Source of the DNA: Vicia villosa
Lineage: Eukaryota; Streptophyta; Magnoliopsida; Fabales; Fabaceae
Length of the DNA: 64,000 nt
Direction: 5' to 3'
Assembly (NCBI RefSeq): GCF_029867415.1
Contig: NC_081182.1
Coordinates: 15,746,497 to 15,810,496 of the forward strand
Shown here: in pieces, positions 23,164 through 35,441 of the stretch
Numbering within the stretch: position 1 is the first letter of the stretch
How the letters are laid out: each line of letters begins with the position of its first letter
Made by a program: the position numbers and the translations under genes
Notes under the pieces: generated by a model
Seen by the model: only the letters and a program-made list of their open reading frames with translations
What the model was told of the DNA's origin: nothing
The model's database searches: none

Positions 23164-24440
23164 TGAAATTCTGACACTTGCAATACATATCATTGTTAAT
23201 GTTTCAACATCAGAACCTAATATCAAGACAGATGTTACAACATCTATTGACTGACACAACAAAACAAAACAAACCACACCGGACTATATATAAGTAGATT
23301 TAAACTACAAAATGATGAACATTACAGAGACAAGTTCAGACAGATGTCTCAACACAAAACTAAAATGTTAGGACAGATGTCTTGACATCTTCTGTTGACA
23401 AAACACATATTACCAAATAAAAATGCAGAATTACTTTGCAAAATGGTAAATATATAACACAGTCAATTGTTAATCCAATTTACTGCAACAACACCTAATC
23501 TGGTGGGCTATCAAGCCAAGAAGGAAATCTACTATAATAGAATTAGTTCAAAGCCTAAACAATCTCAGTTTACAACTTTTCTCCTAATCACAACTTCGTG
23601 CAACTTCTACATAAAAATCACCATCTAGATATGAGAAATCACCATCTCACTTCCAATCACCGTAGTGATAAACTCTGTCACAAGCCTTATGACTGGAATA
23701 TAAAGAACCCAATAGAAAGATTGCACTTTCAAATAAACAATATTTAGTTTTTCTTAAAAGTCTCAACCAAGAACAATACTCAACTATATGCTTAAAAGCT
23801 TTAAGAGTGAGAACAACAACCTGACAAAAAGTCAAGTAACAATTAGTCTACCACACTGTATTAAAAGATACGTGGGTGACTTAAAACACAAGAGACACTC
23901 AAAACCTAAGACTTCTAACCTTCTCCTAATTTTATAATTGTGAAAGTTCAAGTTAAATTAGATCTAGGGCTCTCTTTAAAAACTACTCAGCAGTCCATGG
24001 GCTTTGAAGTCTTCAACCAAATATTACTTGATCCACAAGCTGAGAGCTGCAACAAATCTGCACAGAAATCTCTTTGAATCTTGGAACAAATCTTCAAGTT
24101 TCCTGAATTGTCTTAATCATCCAATTTTAAAAACTTTAATTTTTATTGGAGATTTGATTCACTTGTTCCAGATTAAATCTTCTTGACCGACGTAAATATC
24201 TGTAATACATCTAAATGAAATATCACATAATCAAATCAAATTAGTAAAGATTTAAAATAGCCTATATTGATGTTCTGGTTCAGCATGTCACAACATCTGT
24301 CAGCATATTTGTCTTCAATGCAACCTTCACACACTACTATATCAATTTGATCAAGATGTTATGACATCTTGCTCAACATCTGTCATGAACCATGTTTCTT
24401 TAACATAGCTTAATAGCTTGTACAATTAGACAGAAACATA
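23164..24440 (-). mobile_element. Old LTR, relative of the 43109-48969 family, minus orientation
   Basis: Begins TGAAATTCTGAC, like TGAAATTCTGGT at 43109, and keeps the family order: repeated acatctgt/tgatgt...gacatc motifs, ttaatccaattta, gctatcaagccaag, ccagtttacaac-like text, and catctagatatgagaaatc followed by ccaatcaccgta. No primer-binding-site complement precedes it, so it is probably a solo or truncated LTR. The right border is uncertain. Confidence 0.5.
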
Positions 24441-25189
24441 TATAAGGGATTACATGCTATTTTTGATCTATTTAAGAATACTTCCCCTGTCAAACATAAC
24501 CAATTCTTGTCACACAGAACTAATTTTCCCCTTCAAGTGGAAGAAGAAACTTTTCCCGAAGCACAAAAAAACCAACCTGAACCCATACTTGAACTATCCA
24601 AGTTCATCACATTAGAAGATAATGCAGCAAAAGCAGCAGATATAACTCAGAGCACAGTTGCCAAGGTTCTTCATAAACCTCAACGCTCAAGATGTTTGAA
24701 CAACTGGTAGAACATCATGCACCCATCATTAGCAGTAGCAATCAACACTAACTCCCCCTAAATAATTGCGTACACCAAGAAACTAAACTAGACTCTACTA
24801 ATTAACTTGTCAAGACATGTGACATGCAACACTCTTTAATCCTAAAAAATAAAAACAATATTAATCCTACTGATAACAACTTAACACACTATACTCCCCA
24901 TTTTTAACCAAAAATTGAAGGAAAAAAATAGAATGCGTGTACAAAGACACTAGAAAGAATAAGAAAAAAACAAAGACAACACATTTTTTTTTATTTTGAC
25001 AGAAAAAAAACTACCCAATCCTTCCACCAGAGTCCTTGAAGTTGACTCAATTGTTAGTTCTCTGGTTTTAGAGTTGGCTAAATTTTTGTAAAACAAATAA
25101 TAGGATCAGTATGTATAAATATATAAGAACAACATGTACAACAAAGAGTCCTACTGGAATGATAGAACATGTTATGTAAGAGCAATTCA
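24441..25189. other. Repeat-derived DNA without a recognised gene
   Basis: Short open frames only. Word use (acatctgt, catgtcac) resembles the internal part of copia-type elements in this window, but no domain is readable. Confidence 0.35.
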
Positions 25190-25450
25190 ACATCTACGAT
25201 AACATGTCACATGGGATGTTACGACATCATGCTGAGCTGAAGTCAATAATTAAATCTGTGTGACTTAATTACAACATAAGATTGCAGAATATTCAGGGAT
25301 ATTGTGCAAATCAAATAAGGGCGTAATATATTATATGACAGGTCTGAAGAATCAATATGAAGATTTGAAGAATTATTCAGAAGAATCAAATCAGAATATT
25401 GAAGATTATATAGTTTCTAATTATAGAGATATTCTTGGAACAGAAGTTAA
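25190..25450 (+). mobile_element. Left part of an LTR split by the Sirevirus insertion
   Basis: Text such as gatgttacgacatcatgctgagct and attgcagaatattca corresponds to the middle of the 43109-family LTR in plus orientation. It continues at 35442-36174 once the Sirevirus and one GTTAA copy are removed. The left border is not resolved. Confidence 0.55.
25446..25450. other. Target-site duplication GTTAA (left)
   Basis: Five bases immediately before the left LTR, repeated exactly at 35437-35441 after the right LTR. Confidence 0.9.
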
Positions 25451-26610
25451 TGTTAGAACAAGAATTGTTCTGATCAATAATCTTAGTTTTGATGATAACA
25501 ATGTATATGAATTTTTCTCAAGATAATGTGGTACTCTAATCCTATGCAATTTCCTTTTACAGGAAATATATAAAAAGTATGCACAAATCAGCGCTAAGAA
25601 GCTTTGACTCAGAAGGTTCAGTATGCAACTTCAGCACAAGGTCTGGCAAGACATCAGAAGATGGTCAAGCAGAATCAGAACATGGTCTATTAGAAGCATC
25701 AGAAGAACTTGAGTTCAGAAGCAGAAGCACTGAAGTCATGGAATCACGCTCAGAAGCATATCAAGATCAGAAGATGCTCTGCACCAACCTGTTTGTACTC
25801 TGATGATATTCAACGTAGTATTTACAAAGAACAAATCAATATCAAGTACTAGATGGCAAGCTACGCTGACTGACAAAAGGAACGTTAGAAGCTATTAACT
25901 GCAACGTCAGTAGTCACAGCAAACGCAAGGCTCGAGGTAGTTAACAAAAGAGTGAAACATTAAATGCAATGCTGTACGGAATACGCAAAGCATTAAATGC
26001 TCCCAACGGTCATCTTCTCAAAACGCCTATAAATATGAAGTTCTGATAAGAAGCAAGGTTACGAATTTTGGACGCACTTTGAACGAATTCTGAACTATCT
26101 CTGATATTATCTAGCTGTTCACTTCAAAAGCTATCAAACTTCATCTTCAACCTCACTACATTACTGTTGTAATACTTTAGTGAGTCTAAGCTTAAATCTG
26201 TAAGAGAAATATCACAGTTTGTGATTATCGCTTTTAAGAAGCAATTGTAATACTCTTAGAATTTGTTTACATTAAATTGTAAAGGACTAGAGTGATCGGG
26301 TTGTGATCAGTATACTCTAGAGAAGTCTTAGAAGGTCTCTAAGCAGTTGTTCCTAGAGTGATCAAGTTGTGATCAGAAGACTCTAGAAGACTTAGAAGTT
26401 GTCTAAGTGGAAAACCATTGTAATCTCGTGTGATTAGTGGATTAAATCCTCAGTTGAGGTAAATCACCTTGTATAGGGTGGACTGGAGTAGTTTAGTTAA
26501 CAACGAACCAGGATAAAAATACTTGTGCAAATTATTTTTTATCTTACGAGTTTTTGAAACTACACTTATTCAACCCCCCCCCCCCTTTCTAAGTGTTTTT
26601 CTATCCTTCA
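25451..26610 (+). repeat. Left (5') LTR of the Sirevirus
   Basis: Starts TGTTAGAACAAG and ends CTATCCTTCA. Contains a TATA-like cgcctataaatatg near 26026 and a C-run (26574-26585). Lacks the 9-bp agatcagaa repeat present in the right LTR near 34590. Confidence 0.92.
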
Positions 26611-26612
26611 AT

Positions 26613-26624
26613 TGGCATCAGAGC
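26613..26624 (+). other. Primer-binding site of the Sirevirus
   Basis: TGGCATCAGAGC lies two bases after the left LTR. It differs at one base from TGGTATCAGAGC, the usual complement to the 3' end of plant initiator tRNA-Met. Confidence 0.85.
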
Positions 26625-26696
26625 GCCGGTTCTAAGGTGCAAGCACTTAACCGTGTTTAGAAAAGATTCAGGAAGAGAAAAACGCTTCAGTAAAAG

Positions 26697-28616
26697 ATGG
26701 CTGGTGAAATTCCAACAAATACATCTGCATCTACATCTGGCTCTGCTGAGCAATACAATGGTAACAATGGTTATACTAGACCACCAGTATTTGATGGTGA
26801 AAACCTTGAATACTGGAAAGATAAACTGGAAAGTTACTTTCTTGGTCTAGATGGTGAATTATGGGATCTTCTGATGGATGGTTACAAACATCCAGTGAAA
26901 GCCAGTGGCGTAAGGCTTACAAGGTAAGAAATGGATGATGATCAGAAGAAGCTTTTCAAGAATCATCATAAATGTAGGACTGTTTTGCTGAATGTTATCT
27001 CTCATGCTGAGTATGAGAAGATATCTAACAAGGAAACTGCCCATGATATATATGAGTCATTGAAAATGACCCATGAGGGAAATGCTCAAGTCAAGGAGAC
27101 TAAAGCTCTTGCTCTAATCCAGAAATATGAAGCCTTCAAGATGGAGGATGATGAAGATATTGAGAAAATGTTCTCAAGATTTCAAACTCTAACTGCTGGA
27201 TTGAGAGTTCTGGATAAAGGCTACACCAAGGCTGATCATGTAAAGAAGATCATCAAAAGCTTACCCAGAAGATGGGGTCCAATGGTGACTGCATTCAAGA
27301 TTGCCAAGAATCTGAATGAAGTTTCGTTGGAAGAGCTTATCAGTGCCTTGAGAAGCCATGAAATAGAGCTGGATGCAAACGAGCCTCAGAAGAAAGGTAA
27401 GTCTATTGCATTAAAATCTAATGTTAAAAAATGCACTAACGCTTTTCAGGCTAGAGAAGAAGATCCTGAAGAATCAGAATCTGAAGAAGAAGATGAACTG
27501 TCCATGATCTCCAGAAGGGTAAACCAACTCTGGAAGAGCAAGCAAAGGAAGTTCAGAGGCTTCAGAAGTTCAAAGAGATTTGAACGAGGAGAATCTTCTG
27601 GTGACAGAAGATCTGACAAGAAGAAGGCTGTCTGCTATGAGTGCAATGAGCCTGGACATTACAAGAACGAGTGTCCAAAACTTCAGAAGGAGAATCCCAA
27701 GAAGAAGTTTCATAAGAAGAAAGGTCTTATGGCAACATGGGATGACTCAGAATCAGAATCAGACTCTGAAGGAGAGCAGGCCAACTTCGCGCTGATGGCT
27801 ACAGAAGATGATGGATCAGAATCTACATCAGAATCAGATTCTGAAGAGGTATTTTCTGAACTATCTAGAGAAGAGTTAGTTTCCAGTCTAACAGAACTTC
27901 TGGAACTCAAGTCTCAGATTAGTATCAAATACAAGAAGCTGAAAAAGCTATTTGAATTTGAAACTAAGAAGCTTGAAGTGGAGAATTCTGAACTGAAGGA
28001 AAAAGTTTTAAACTTATCCAAAAATACTGGATCTCCTTCTGTCTCTGAAAAATCTACTCCAAGTCTGAACAATATTCTGAAAGAATATGACTTAAGTTTC
28101 AGAAAGTTTTTATCTAGAAGTATTGGCAGAAGTCAACTTGCTTCTATGATATATGCTGTGTCAGGAAACAAAAGAGCTGGCATTGGTTATGAGGGTGAAA
28201 TCCCATACAAGCTTGAATTTGTGGATGATATGAAAATATCATACAAGCCTCTGTATAACCAATTTAAATTTGGCCACTCCCATGATATTAGGCACACATC
28301 ACATGCTCAAAGCTTTCACATAACACACACCAAGAAGCATGTGACAAAACCTAAGAAATATCATGGAACTCAGAACATGAACTATCATTCTGTTCCTCCT
28401 ATTTCATATAATGCCAAACCCAAGTTCAATCAGAACTTGAGGAAAACTAACAAGAAAGGATCCAAGAAGATGTGGGTACCTAAGGAAAAGATTATTCCTA
28501 TTGCAGATATCCTTGGCTGCAAAGAAGGAAAAGCACAACATGTCATGGTACCTGGACTCTGGATGCTCGCGACACATGACAGGAAGAAGGTATATGTTCC
28601 AAGACCTGGTGCTTAA
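26697..28616 (+). pseudogene. gag: Sirevirus gag (capsid/nucleocapsid), interrupted
   Basis: ATG at 26697 opens a frame that, apart from a TAA at 26925-26927, continues to 28616. The N-terminal part resembles the copia UBN2-type gag domain. The zinc knuckle CYECNEPGHYKNEC (27633-27674) has CX2CX4HX4C spacing. Serine/glutamate-rich stretches (SESESDSE type) and a lysine-rich coiled-coil-like segment follow. Near 28541 the frame shifts: protease-coding text lies in the neighbouring frame from 28546, so the last 25 or so codons of this frame are out of register. The product would package element RNA in virus-like particles; this copy cannot make it intact. Confidence 0.88.
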
Positions 28617-31600
28617 ATCTGCTGGAGAAGTGAAGTTTGGAGGAGATTAGAAGGGCAAAATTATTGGCTCAGGAACTATAAAGTCTGGTAACTCTCCTTC
28701 TATTTCTAATGTTCTTCTAGTAGATGGATTAGCTCATAACTTATTGTCCATAAGTCAATTAAGTGACAATGGTTATGACATAATCTTTAATCAAAAGTCT
28801 TGCAAGGCTGTAAGTCAGAAGGATGGCTCAATCCTATTTACAGGCAAGAGAAAGAACAACATTTATAAGACAGATCTTCAGGATCTTAAGAATCAGAAGG
28901 TGACTTGTCTTATGTCTGTTTCTGAAGAGCAATGGGTCTGGCACAGAAGATTAGGACATGCTAGTTTGAGAAAGATTTCTCAGATTAATAAACTAAATCT
29001 TGTCAGAGGACTCCCTAATCTGAAATACAAATCAGATGCTCTTTGTGAAGCATGTCAGAAGGGCAAGTTCTCCAAACCTGCATTCAAGTCTAAGAATGTT
29101 GTCTTTTCCTCAAGGCCGTTAGAACTTTTGCACATTGATCTGTTTGGCCCAGTCAAAACAGCATCTGTCAAAGGGAAGAAATATGGATTAGTCATCGTTG
29201 ATGATTATAGCCGCTGGACATGGGTAAAGTTCTTGAAACACAAGGATGATTCTCATTCAGTGTTCTTTGAATTCTGCACTCAGACCCAAACTGAGAAGGA
29301 GTGTAAAATCATAAAGGTCGGAAGTGATCATGGTGGTGAATTTGAGAACAAATTCTTTGAGGAGTTCTTCAAAGAAAATGGTATTGCCCATGATTTCTCT
29401 TGTCCTAGAACTCCACAACAAAATGGAGTTGTAGAACGAAAGAATAGGACTCTACAAGAAATGGCCAGAACCATGATCAACGAAACCAATATGGCTAAGC
29501 ACTTCTGGGCAGAAGCAATAAACACTGCATGTTATATTCAGAATAGAATCTCTATAAGACCTATTCTAAATAAGACTCCTTATGAATTGTGGAAGAACAG
29601 AAAGCCCAACATTTCATATTTTCATCCTTTTGGATGTGTTTGTTTTATTCTGAACACTAAAGATCATCTTGGTAAGTTTGATTCTAAGGCACAAAAGTGT
29701 TTCCTTCTTGGATATTCTGAACGCTCTAAAGGCTACAGAGTATACAATACTGAAACATTGGTTGTAGAAGAATCAATCAATATCAAGTTTGATGATAAGC
29801 TTGGTCTTGAAAAGCCAAAGCAGTTTGAAAATTTTGCAGATATTGATATTGATATCTCAGAAGTTGAAGAACCAAGAAGAAAAGTTTCAGAAGCTGAAAA
29901 CCAAAGCAGCAAAGAATCAGAAGATCAAATTGCTGCATCCTTGGAAAATCTGAGAATTTCTGAAGAACCAACTATCAGAAGGTCATCTAGACTCACATCT
30001 TCTCACTCAGAAGATGTCATTAATGGAAAGAAAGATGATCCTATCAGAACAAGAGCATTCCTCAAGAACAATGCTGAATGTCAATTAGGTCTGGTTTCTC
30101 TGATCGAGCCAACTTCTGTTGACCAAGCTCTAGAAGATACGGACTGGATAATTGCCATGCAAGAAGAGTTAAATCAGTTTACAAGGAATGATGTTTGGGA
30201 TCTTGTTCCAAGACCTAAAGGATTCAATATTATAGGAACAAAATGGGTTTTCAGAAACAAGCTGAGTGAGAAAGGTGAAGTGGTAAGAAACAAAGCCAGA
30301 CTGGTGGCTCAGGGTTATAGTCAGCAAGAAGGGATTGACTATACAGAAACCTTTGCACCAGTGGCCAGGTTAGAATCTATTTGTCTATTAATTTTTTTTG
30401 CCACTCATCACAACATCACTCTTTATCAGATGGATGTTAAGAGTGCCTTCTTAAATGGTTACATAGATGAAGAAGTTTATGTCCATCAACCTCCTGGTTT
30501 TGAAGACTCCATGTCTCCAAATCATGTTTTTAAATTAAAGAAATCATTATACGGATTGAAACAAGCTCCTAGAGCTTGGTATGAACGTTTGAGTTCTTTC
30601 CTTCTGGAAAATGGTTTCACTAGAGGGAAAGTGGACACTGCTCTCTTCTGTAAAACATTTAAAAAGGATATTTTAATTTGTCAAATATATGTTGATGATA
30701 TTATCTTTGGAACATCTAATGCTACACTTGGAAAGGAGTTTGCTGAGTCTATGCAGGCTGAGTTTGAGATGAGCATGATGGGTGAACTCAAGTATTTCCT
30801 TGGGATTCAAATCAATCAAACATCAGAAGGAACGTATGTTCATCAAACCAAGTATGTGAAAGAACTTCTGAAGAAGTTTAATCTTTCTGACTGCAAAGAA
30901 GCCAAAACTCATATGCATCCAACATGCATACTAGGTAAGGATGAGGTAAGTAAGAAGGTAGATCAGAAGTTGTACAGAGGTATGATTGGATCTCTTCTAT
31001 ATTTAACTGCTTCTAGACCTGACATTCTGTTCAGTGTTTGTTTGTGTGCTAGATTCCAATCAGATCCTAGAGAACCTCACTTAACTGCTGTTAAGAGAAT
31101 TCTAAGGTATTTGAAAGGTACTACTAATGTTGGTTTAGTCTACAGAATATCTGAAGAATACAACTTAGTAGGATTCTGTGATGCTGACTATGCTGGAGAT
31201 AGAATTGAAAGGAAGAGTACTTCTGGAAGTTGTCAATTTCTTGGAAGTCACCTAATCTCCTGGTACAGCAAGAAGCAAGCAACCAGTGCTCTTTCAACAA
31301 CAGAAGCAGAATATGTTGCTGCTGCTGGTTGTAGCACACAAATGCTCTGGATGAAAAGTCAGTTAGAAGATTATCAAATATTTGAGAATAACATTCCTAT
31401 CTTCTGTGATAATACTTCTGCTATATGTTTATCTAAGAATCCTATCTTACATTCAAAAGCTAAACACATTGAGATTAAACATCATTTCATAAGGGACTAT
31501 GTTCAGAAGGGTGTTTTTTCTTTAAACTTTGTGGATACAGACCATCAGTGGGATGATATCTTTACAAAACCCCTGGCTGAAGATAGGTTTAAGTTCATTC

Positions 31601-31635
31601 TGAAGAATATCAGTATGGATTTATGCCCAGAATGA
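28546..31635 (+). pseudogene. pol: Sirevirus pol: protease, integrase, reverse transcriptase, RNase H; one internal stop
   Basis: The protease active site WYLDSGCSRHMTG begins at 28546. A TAG at 28648-28650 interrupts it, then the frame is open from 28744 for 963 codons. In that ORF, residues 67-104 carry the integrase HHCC zinc site (HRRLGH...CEAC), and the catalytic triad is D132, D195 and E231. RT has RARLVAQGYSQ and the YVDD active site (residues 649-652). RNase H carries DADYAGD (from residue 813) and ends in the STTEAEY region. Domain order PR-INT-RT-RH is diagnostic for Ty1-copia. Catalytic residues look intact, so the defects are the upstream shift and stop. Confidence 0.92.
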
Positions 31636-32027
31636 GAAGATGAGAAAATCTTATGTATGGCTATCTTCTGAAATGAGATTGGATTAATGTTTTATAAGAA
31701 GTTCTGATCTTAAATCAATTAGAAGTAGTGACTCGTTTATTACTAACGTTTCATTGTCTAAGTTGATTCAGAATATCTTTTAAAGTAAATACAGCTGTAT
31801 CTAGCTTTCCAGATGGTAACACGTGTCTACCCTATTTGGACAAGCATGCGTGCAGTTGAGGAGGCGCCTTTCCTAGGTAATTGTTCTATCACTTCATTTG
31901 TCATCATTTCTCTCTCCTCGTGTCACGTAACATTAAATGCTATTCATCATTTCAGTTTATTTTTTTATTCTTCAAACGCTTCTTTTCCCTCTTATATTTC
32001 TCTTTCTTGCATTCAGTTTCCTTTTTG

Positions 32028-32071
<44 letters not shown>

Positions 32072-32117
32072 ATTCATATCATAAACCCTAGCGGTTCTCA
32101 CTATCTGCAAAGTCACC
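31636..32117 (+). other. Spacer between pol and the 3' ORF of the Sirevirus
   Basis: Non-coding leader-like region ending in a pyrimidine tract. It contains a (CT)n microsatellite at about 32031-32066 and no domain. Confidence 0.6.
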
Positions 32118-33068
32118 ATGAATCCTTCGTCAAGCTCACCAAATCAAGAAACTGACCGCAAACAAAAGAGAATGGCATCTGATGAACCTGAAAACAAACC
32201 AAAAAGGGTAAGGATCACCTACGATCCTCTCAAGGTGAATCCTTTTGAAGGTATGATGTCTGGAAACTACTCTAGACGTGTGTATCAACCCCTTGAAGGT
32301 ATCCCTGAATCACCTCCCTCTTCACAGACCTCCACCACCTCTTCTTTTTCTTTCACCTCTCTGGAACCACCATCTTCACCATCTGATATCCTTCTCCCTC
32401 TACCCATCTCACAGATATCTCCTCACCGCTCTCACACCCTTTTCCCACCAGAACACCTAACCCCTACAGTTTTGTGTTTCCTGACTCCAGATTCACAGTC
32501 AACCCTCCTACACCTACCACTCATGCTTATCTAGAGCATTTACACTCAGATGTAAATAGCTGGTTGGAGATTCTGGGTGCTGCTCACCTTAATCATCTGG
32601 ATGAGTACGCTACCTGCAACCTCTGGGACACCTTTCTCCAGGATTTTCTGGTTAGGGCTACGGAATGTCCAGAGAAGGATCATGACTGAAGCACCTGGTG
32701 CTCGTGGTCTTCTCTTGGAAGTTGGTGAAAGCAGCTATCACCATCTCATCAGGAACAGAAGAGTTCTTGAAGAGAGGATACCTGCAGATGAGATGGAAGA
32801 AGGAAACCCCTGCAGAGACATTGTGGTATGGAGACCAAGGTTTCCAGTGCTGACTGGAGATTTTCAATGGCTGTTCAATTGGTTCAGAATGAACCCTTCT
32901 GAAAGCGCTCCTCACATGGTCTTTCCAGAAGTGGTTTATCCTGCAGAAGTTGCTGGTCCAATTCCTCCAACAAACCTTGCAGCTATTCTTCAGGCATTGG
33001 AAGTTGGAGCTTCTGTGTTGCCCGAGCCAGAATATGCTGAGGCTGAAGACCTTCCAGAAGATCACTGA
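32118..33068 (+). pseudogene. Sirevirus 3' ORF (envelope-like/ORF3 position), frameshifted
   Basis: ATG at 32118 begins a serine/proline-rich N-terminus with a basic patch (KPKRVRI). That frame closes at a TAG at 32532-32534. Protein-like sequence runs in the +2 frame through 32474-32689, then returns to the first frame up to 33068, so at least two frameshifts are present. The position, directly after pol and before a long 3' UTR, is where Sireviruses carry an extra ORF of debated function. No membrane segment is evident in the readable parts, so envelope is only a positional label. Confidence 0.6.
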
Positions 33069-34269
33069 CCGGATTCATGACATACTGGCGCAGATTTTGT
33101 CTAGGCTAGGGTCTTAGTCTTTGGTCTTTGTAGTTTTCTTTGGTTGCTGCATCTGCTTATTCAGCATACTTCTTTTGTAACTCTGTTGGTTTAATCAATG
33201 AAAAGCTTTTTCTGCATAACTCTTGTACTTCTGCTTATTTTATCAATGACTATTTGGTTCTCTTTCCATTTGTCCTGTGGTTACACCTGAATCTTTTACA
33301 TTCTTTTTGATGTTATGACAAAAAGGGGGAGAAATAGTGATAAATGATTTGATTTATATTAGCAGTTGCTGGGAAGAAAGCCCCCACATTACTAACAGAA
33401 GCTGCAAGCTTCATATGTTTCTAAGTTGTTTTGCAGGATTGAAAGCTCAACATTAGAAGCAAAATCATGAGGAATCGCAAATTTTGTAAAAGGAATATGC
33501 TCATGGAAACTGAAGCAAGCTGAGTGCTATGAAGCTTCAGAATCAGAAGCAGGAAGAAAGAAGTGTGATGATATTCTGATAGAATATGCATTAACTTATT
33601 TTCTGTCCTTAACATGTTCTGATAATCCTATATCTTATCATATATAATCTGATGCATTATGTATGTTCTGATATATATGTGATAAGTTATGATTTATTCA
33701 TGCTACAACTTTTGTTGTGGAGTTTGTTCTGTAACATTTCAGAATGTAGAAGATGCTCTGATGATGCTCAAGTACATTCAACAATGTTCTGATACAATCT
33801 AGCATGGAATAATTCAAGAAGAAATTCAAGCTCTGAAGCTGTCCGCTGGAAGCAAGAATCAGAAGCTGTGAATGTTCCGAGGATCAAAGAAATTCAAGTT
33901 CTGAAGCTGTCCGATGGAAGCAGGAATCAGAAGCTGTAAATGTTCTGAGGATCTAAAGAAATTCAATGTTCTGAAGCTGTCCTATGGAAGCAGAAATCAG
34001 AAGCAGTGAATGTTCTGAAGTTCAAGCATATGTGAACGTCTCTACTGAAATACTCAGGGAAGTCTTTTATTTATAAAATTCTTCTAGTATTAATTTCAGG
34101 GGGAGATTACTCATCTCAGGGGGAGATTGTTAATCTCAGGGGGAGACACATTCACATTATGTTTATATGCTTATGCTATAACTGTGTAATTGTCTTTTGC
34201 CGTCTGTTATTCTGATTGCAAATTCATATCATTTATATATGTTTTTGTCATCATCAAAAAGGGGGAGAT
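33069..34269 (+). other. Sirevirus 3' UTR with multiple polypurine tracts
   Basis: GGGGGAGA tracts occur at about 33322-33333, three times within 34098-34146 (cagggggaga), and at 34256-34268 (AAAAAGGGGGAGA) immediately before the right LTR. Repeated polypurine tracts upstream of the 3' LTR are a known Sirevirus signature. Around 33830-34020 a unit with ctgaagctgtcc and ggaagca repeats three times, period about 68-73 bp. Confidence 0.8.
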
Positions 34270-35436
34270 TGTTAGAACAAGAATTGTTCTGATCAATAAT
34301 CTTAGTTTTGATGATAACAATGTATATGAATTTTGCTCAAGATAATGTGGTACTCTAATCCTATGCAATTTCCTTTTACAGGAAATATATAAAGAGTATG
34401 CACAAATCAGCGCTAAGAAGCTTTGACTCAGAAGGTTCAGTATGCAACTTCGGCACATGGTCTGGCAAGACATCAGAAGATGGTCAAGCAGAATCAGAAC
34501 ATGGTCTATTAGAAGCATCAGAAGAACTTGAGTTCAGAAGCAGAAGCACTGAAGTCATGGAATCAGGCTCAGAAGCATATCAAGATCAGAAGATCAGAAG
34601 ATGCTCTGCACCAAGCTGTTTGTACTCTGATGATATTCAACGTAGTATTTACAAAGAACAAATCAGAATCAAGTACTAGATGGCAAGCTACGCTGACTGA
34701 CAAAAGGAACGTTAGAAGCTATTAACTGTAACGTCAGTAGTCACAGCAAACGCAAGGCTCGAGGTAGTTGACAAAAGAGTGAAACATTAAATGCAATGCT
34801 GTACGGAATACGCAAAGCATTAAATGCTCCCAACGGTCATCTTCTCAAAACGCCTATAAATATGAAGTTCTGATGAGAAGCAAGGTTACGAATTTTGGAC
34901 GCACTTTGAACGAATTTTGAACTATCTCTGATATTATCTTGTTGTTCACTTCAAAAGCTATCAAACTTCATCTTCAACCTCACTACATTACTGTTGTAAT
35001 ACTTTAGTGAGTCTAAGCTTAAATCTGTAAGAGAAATATCACAGTTTGTGATTATCGCTTTTAAGAAGCAATTGTAATACTCTTAGAATTTGTTTACATT
35101 AAATTGTAAAGGACTAGAGTGATCGGGTTGAGATCAGTATACTCTAGAGAAGTCTTAGAAGGTCTCTAAGCAGTTGTTCCTAGAGTGATCAAGTTGTGAT
35201 CAGAAGACTCTAGAAGACTTAGAAGTTGTCTAAGTGGAAAACCATTGTAATCTCGTGTGATTAGTGGATTAAATCCTCAGTTGAGGTAAATCACCTTGTA
35301 TAGGGTGGACTGGAGTAGTTTAGTTAACAACGAACCAGGATAAAAATACCTGTGCAAATTATTTTTTATCTTACGAGTTTTTGAAACTACACTTATTCAA
35401 TCCCCCCCCCCCTTCTAAGTGTTTTTCTATCCTTCA
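34270..35436 (+). repeat. Right (3') LTR of the Sirevirus
   Basis: TGTTAG...CCTTCA, 1167 bp. Differs from the left LTR by scattered substitutions (for example ctgataag/ctgatgag, gttgtgatcagt/gttgagatcagt), a 9-bp insertion near 34590, and C-run length. Confidence 0.92.
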
Positions 35437-35441
35437 GTTAA
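35437..35441. other. Target-site duplication GTTAA (right)
   Basis: Exact copy of 25446-25450. Confidence 0.9.

Larger units (their letters stand above)
25451..35436 (+). mobile_element. Complete Sirevirus (SIRE/Maximus-type Ty1-copia) retrotransposon, 9986 bp, coding region broken
   Basis: Two LTRs of about 1.16 kb (TG...CA), GTTAA target duplications, a primer-binding site just after the left LTR, gag with zinc knuckle, protease, integrase, reverse transcriptase and RNase H in copia order, an additional 3' ORF region typical of Sireviruses, and several polypurine tracts. By eye the LTRs differ at roughly 16 positions plus one 9-bp indel, so insertion is fairly recent. Breaks: in-frame stop 26925-26927, frameshift near 28541, stop 28648-28650, and frameshifts in the 3' ORF. 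It inserted into an older LTR. Confidence 0.93.

Noticed and set aside
27710..31339. Minus-strand ORFs inside the Sirevirus gag-pol
   Set aside because: Shadow frames opposite well-supported gag and pol domains.
32031..32066. (CT)n tract as a core promoter element for the Sirevirus 3' ORF
   Set aside because: A microsatellite in a plausible leader, but nothing in the sequence shows a separate promoter; noted only as a repeat.
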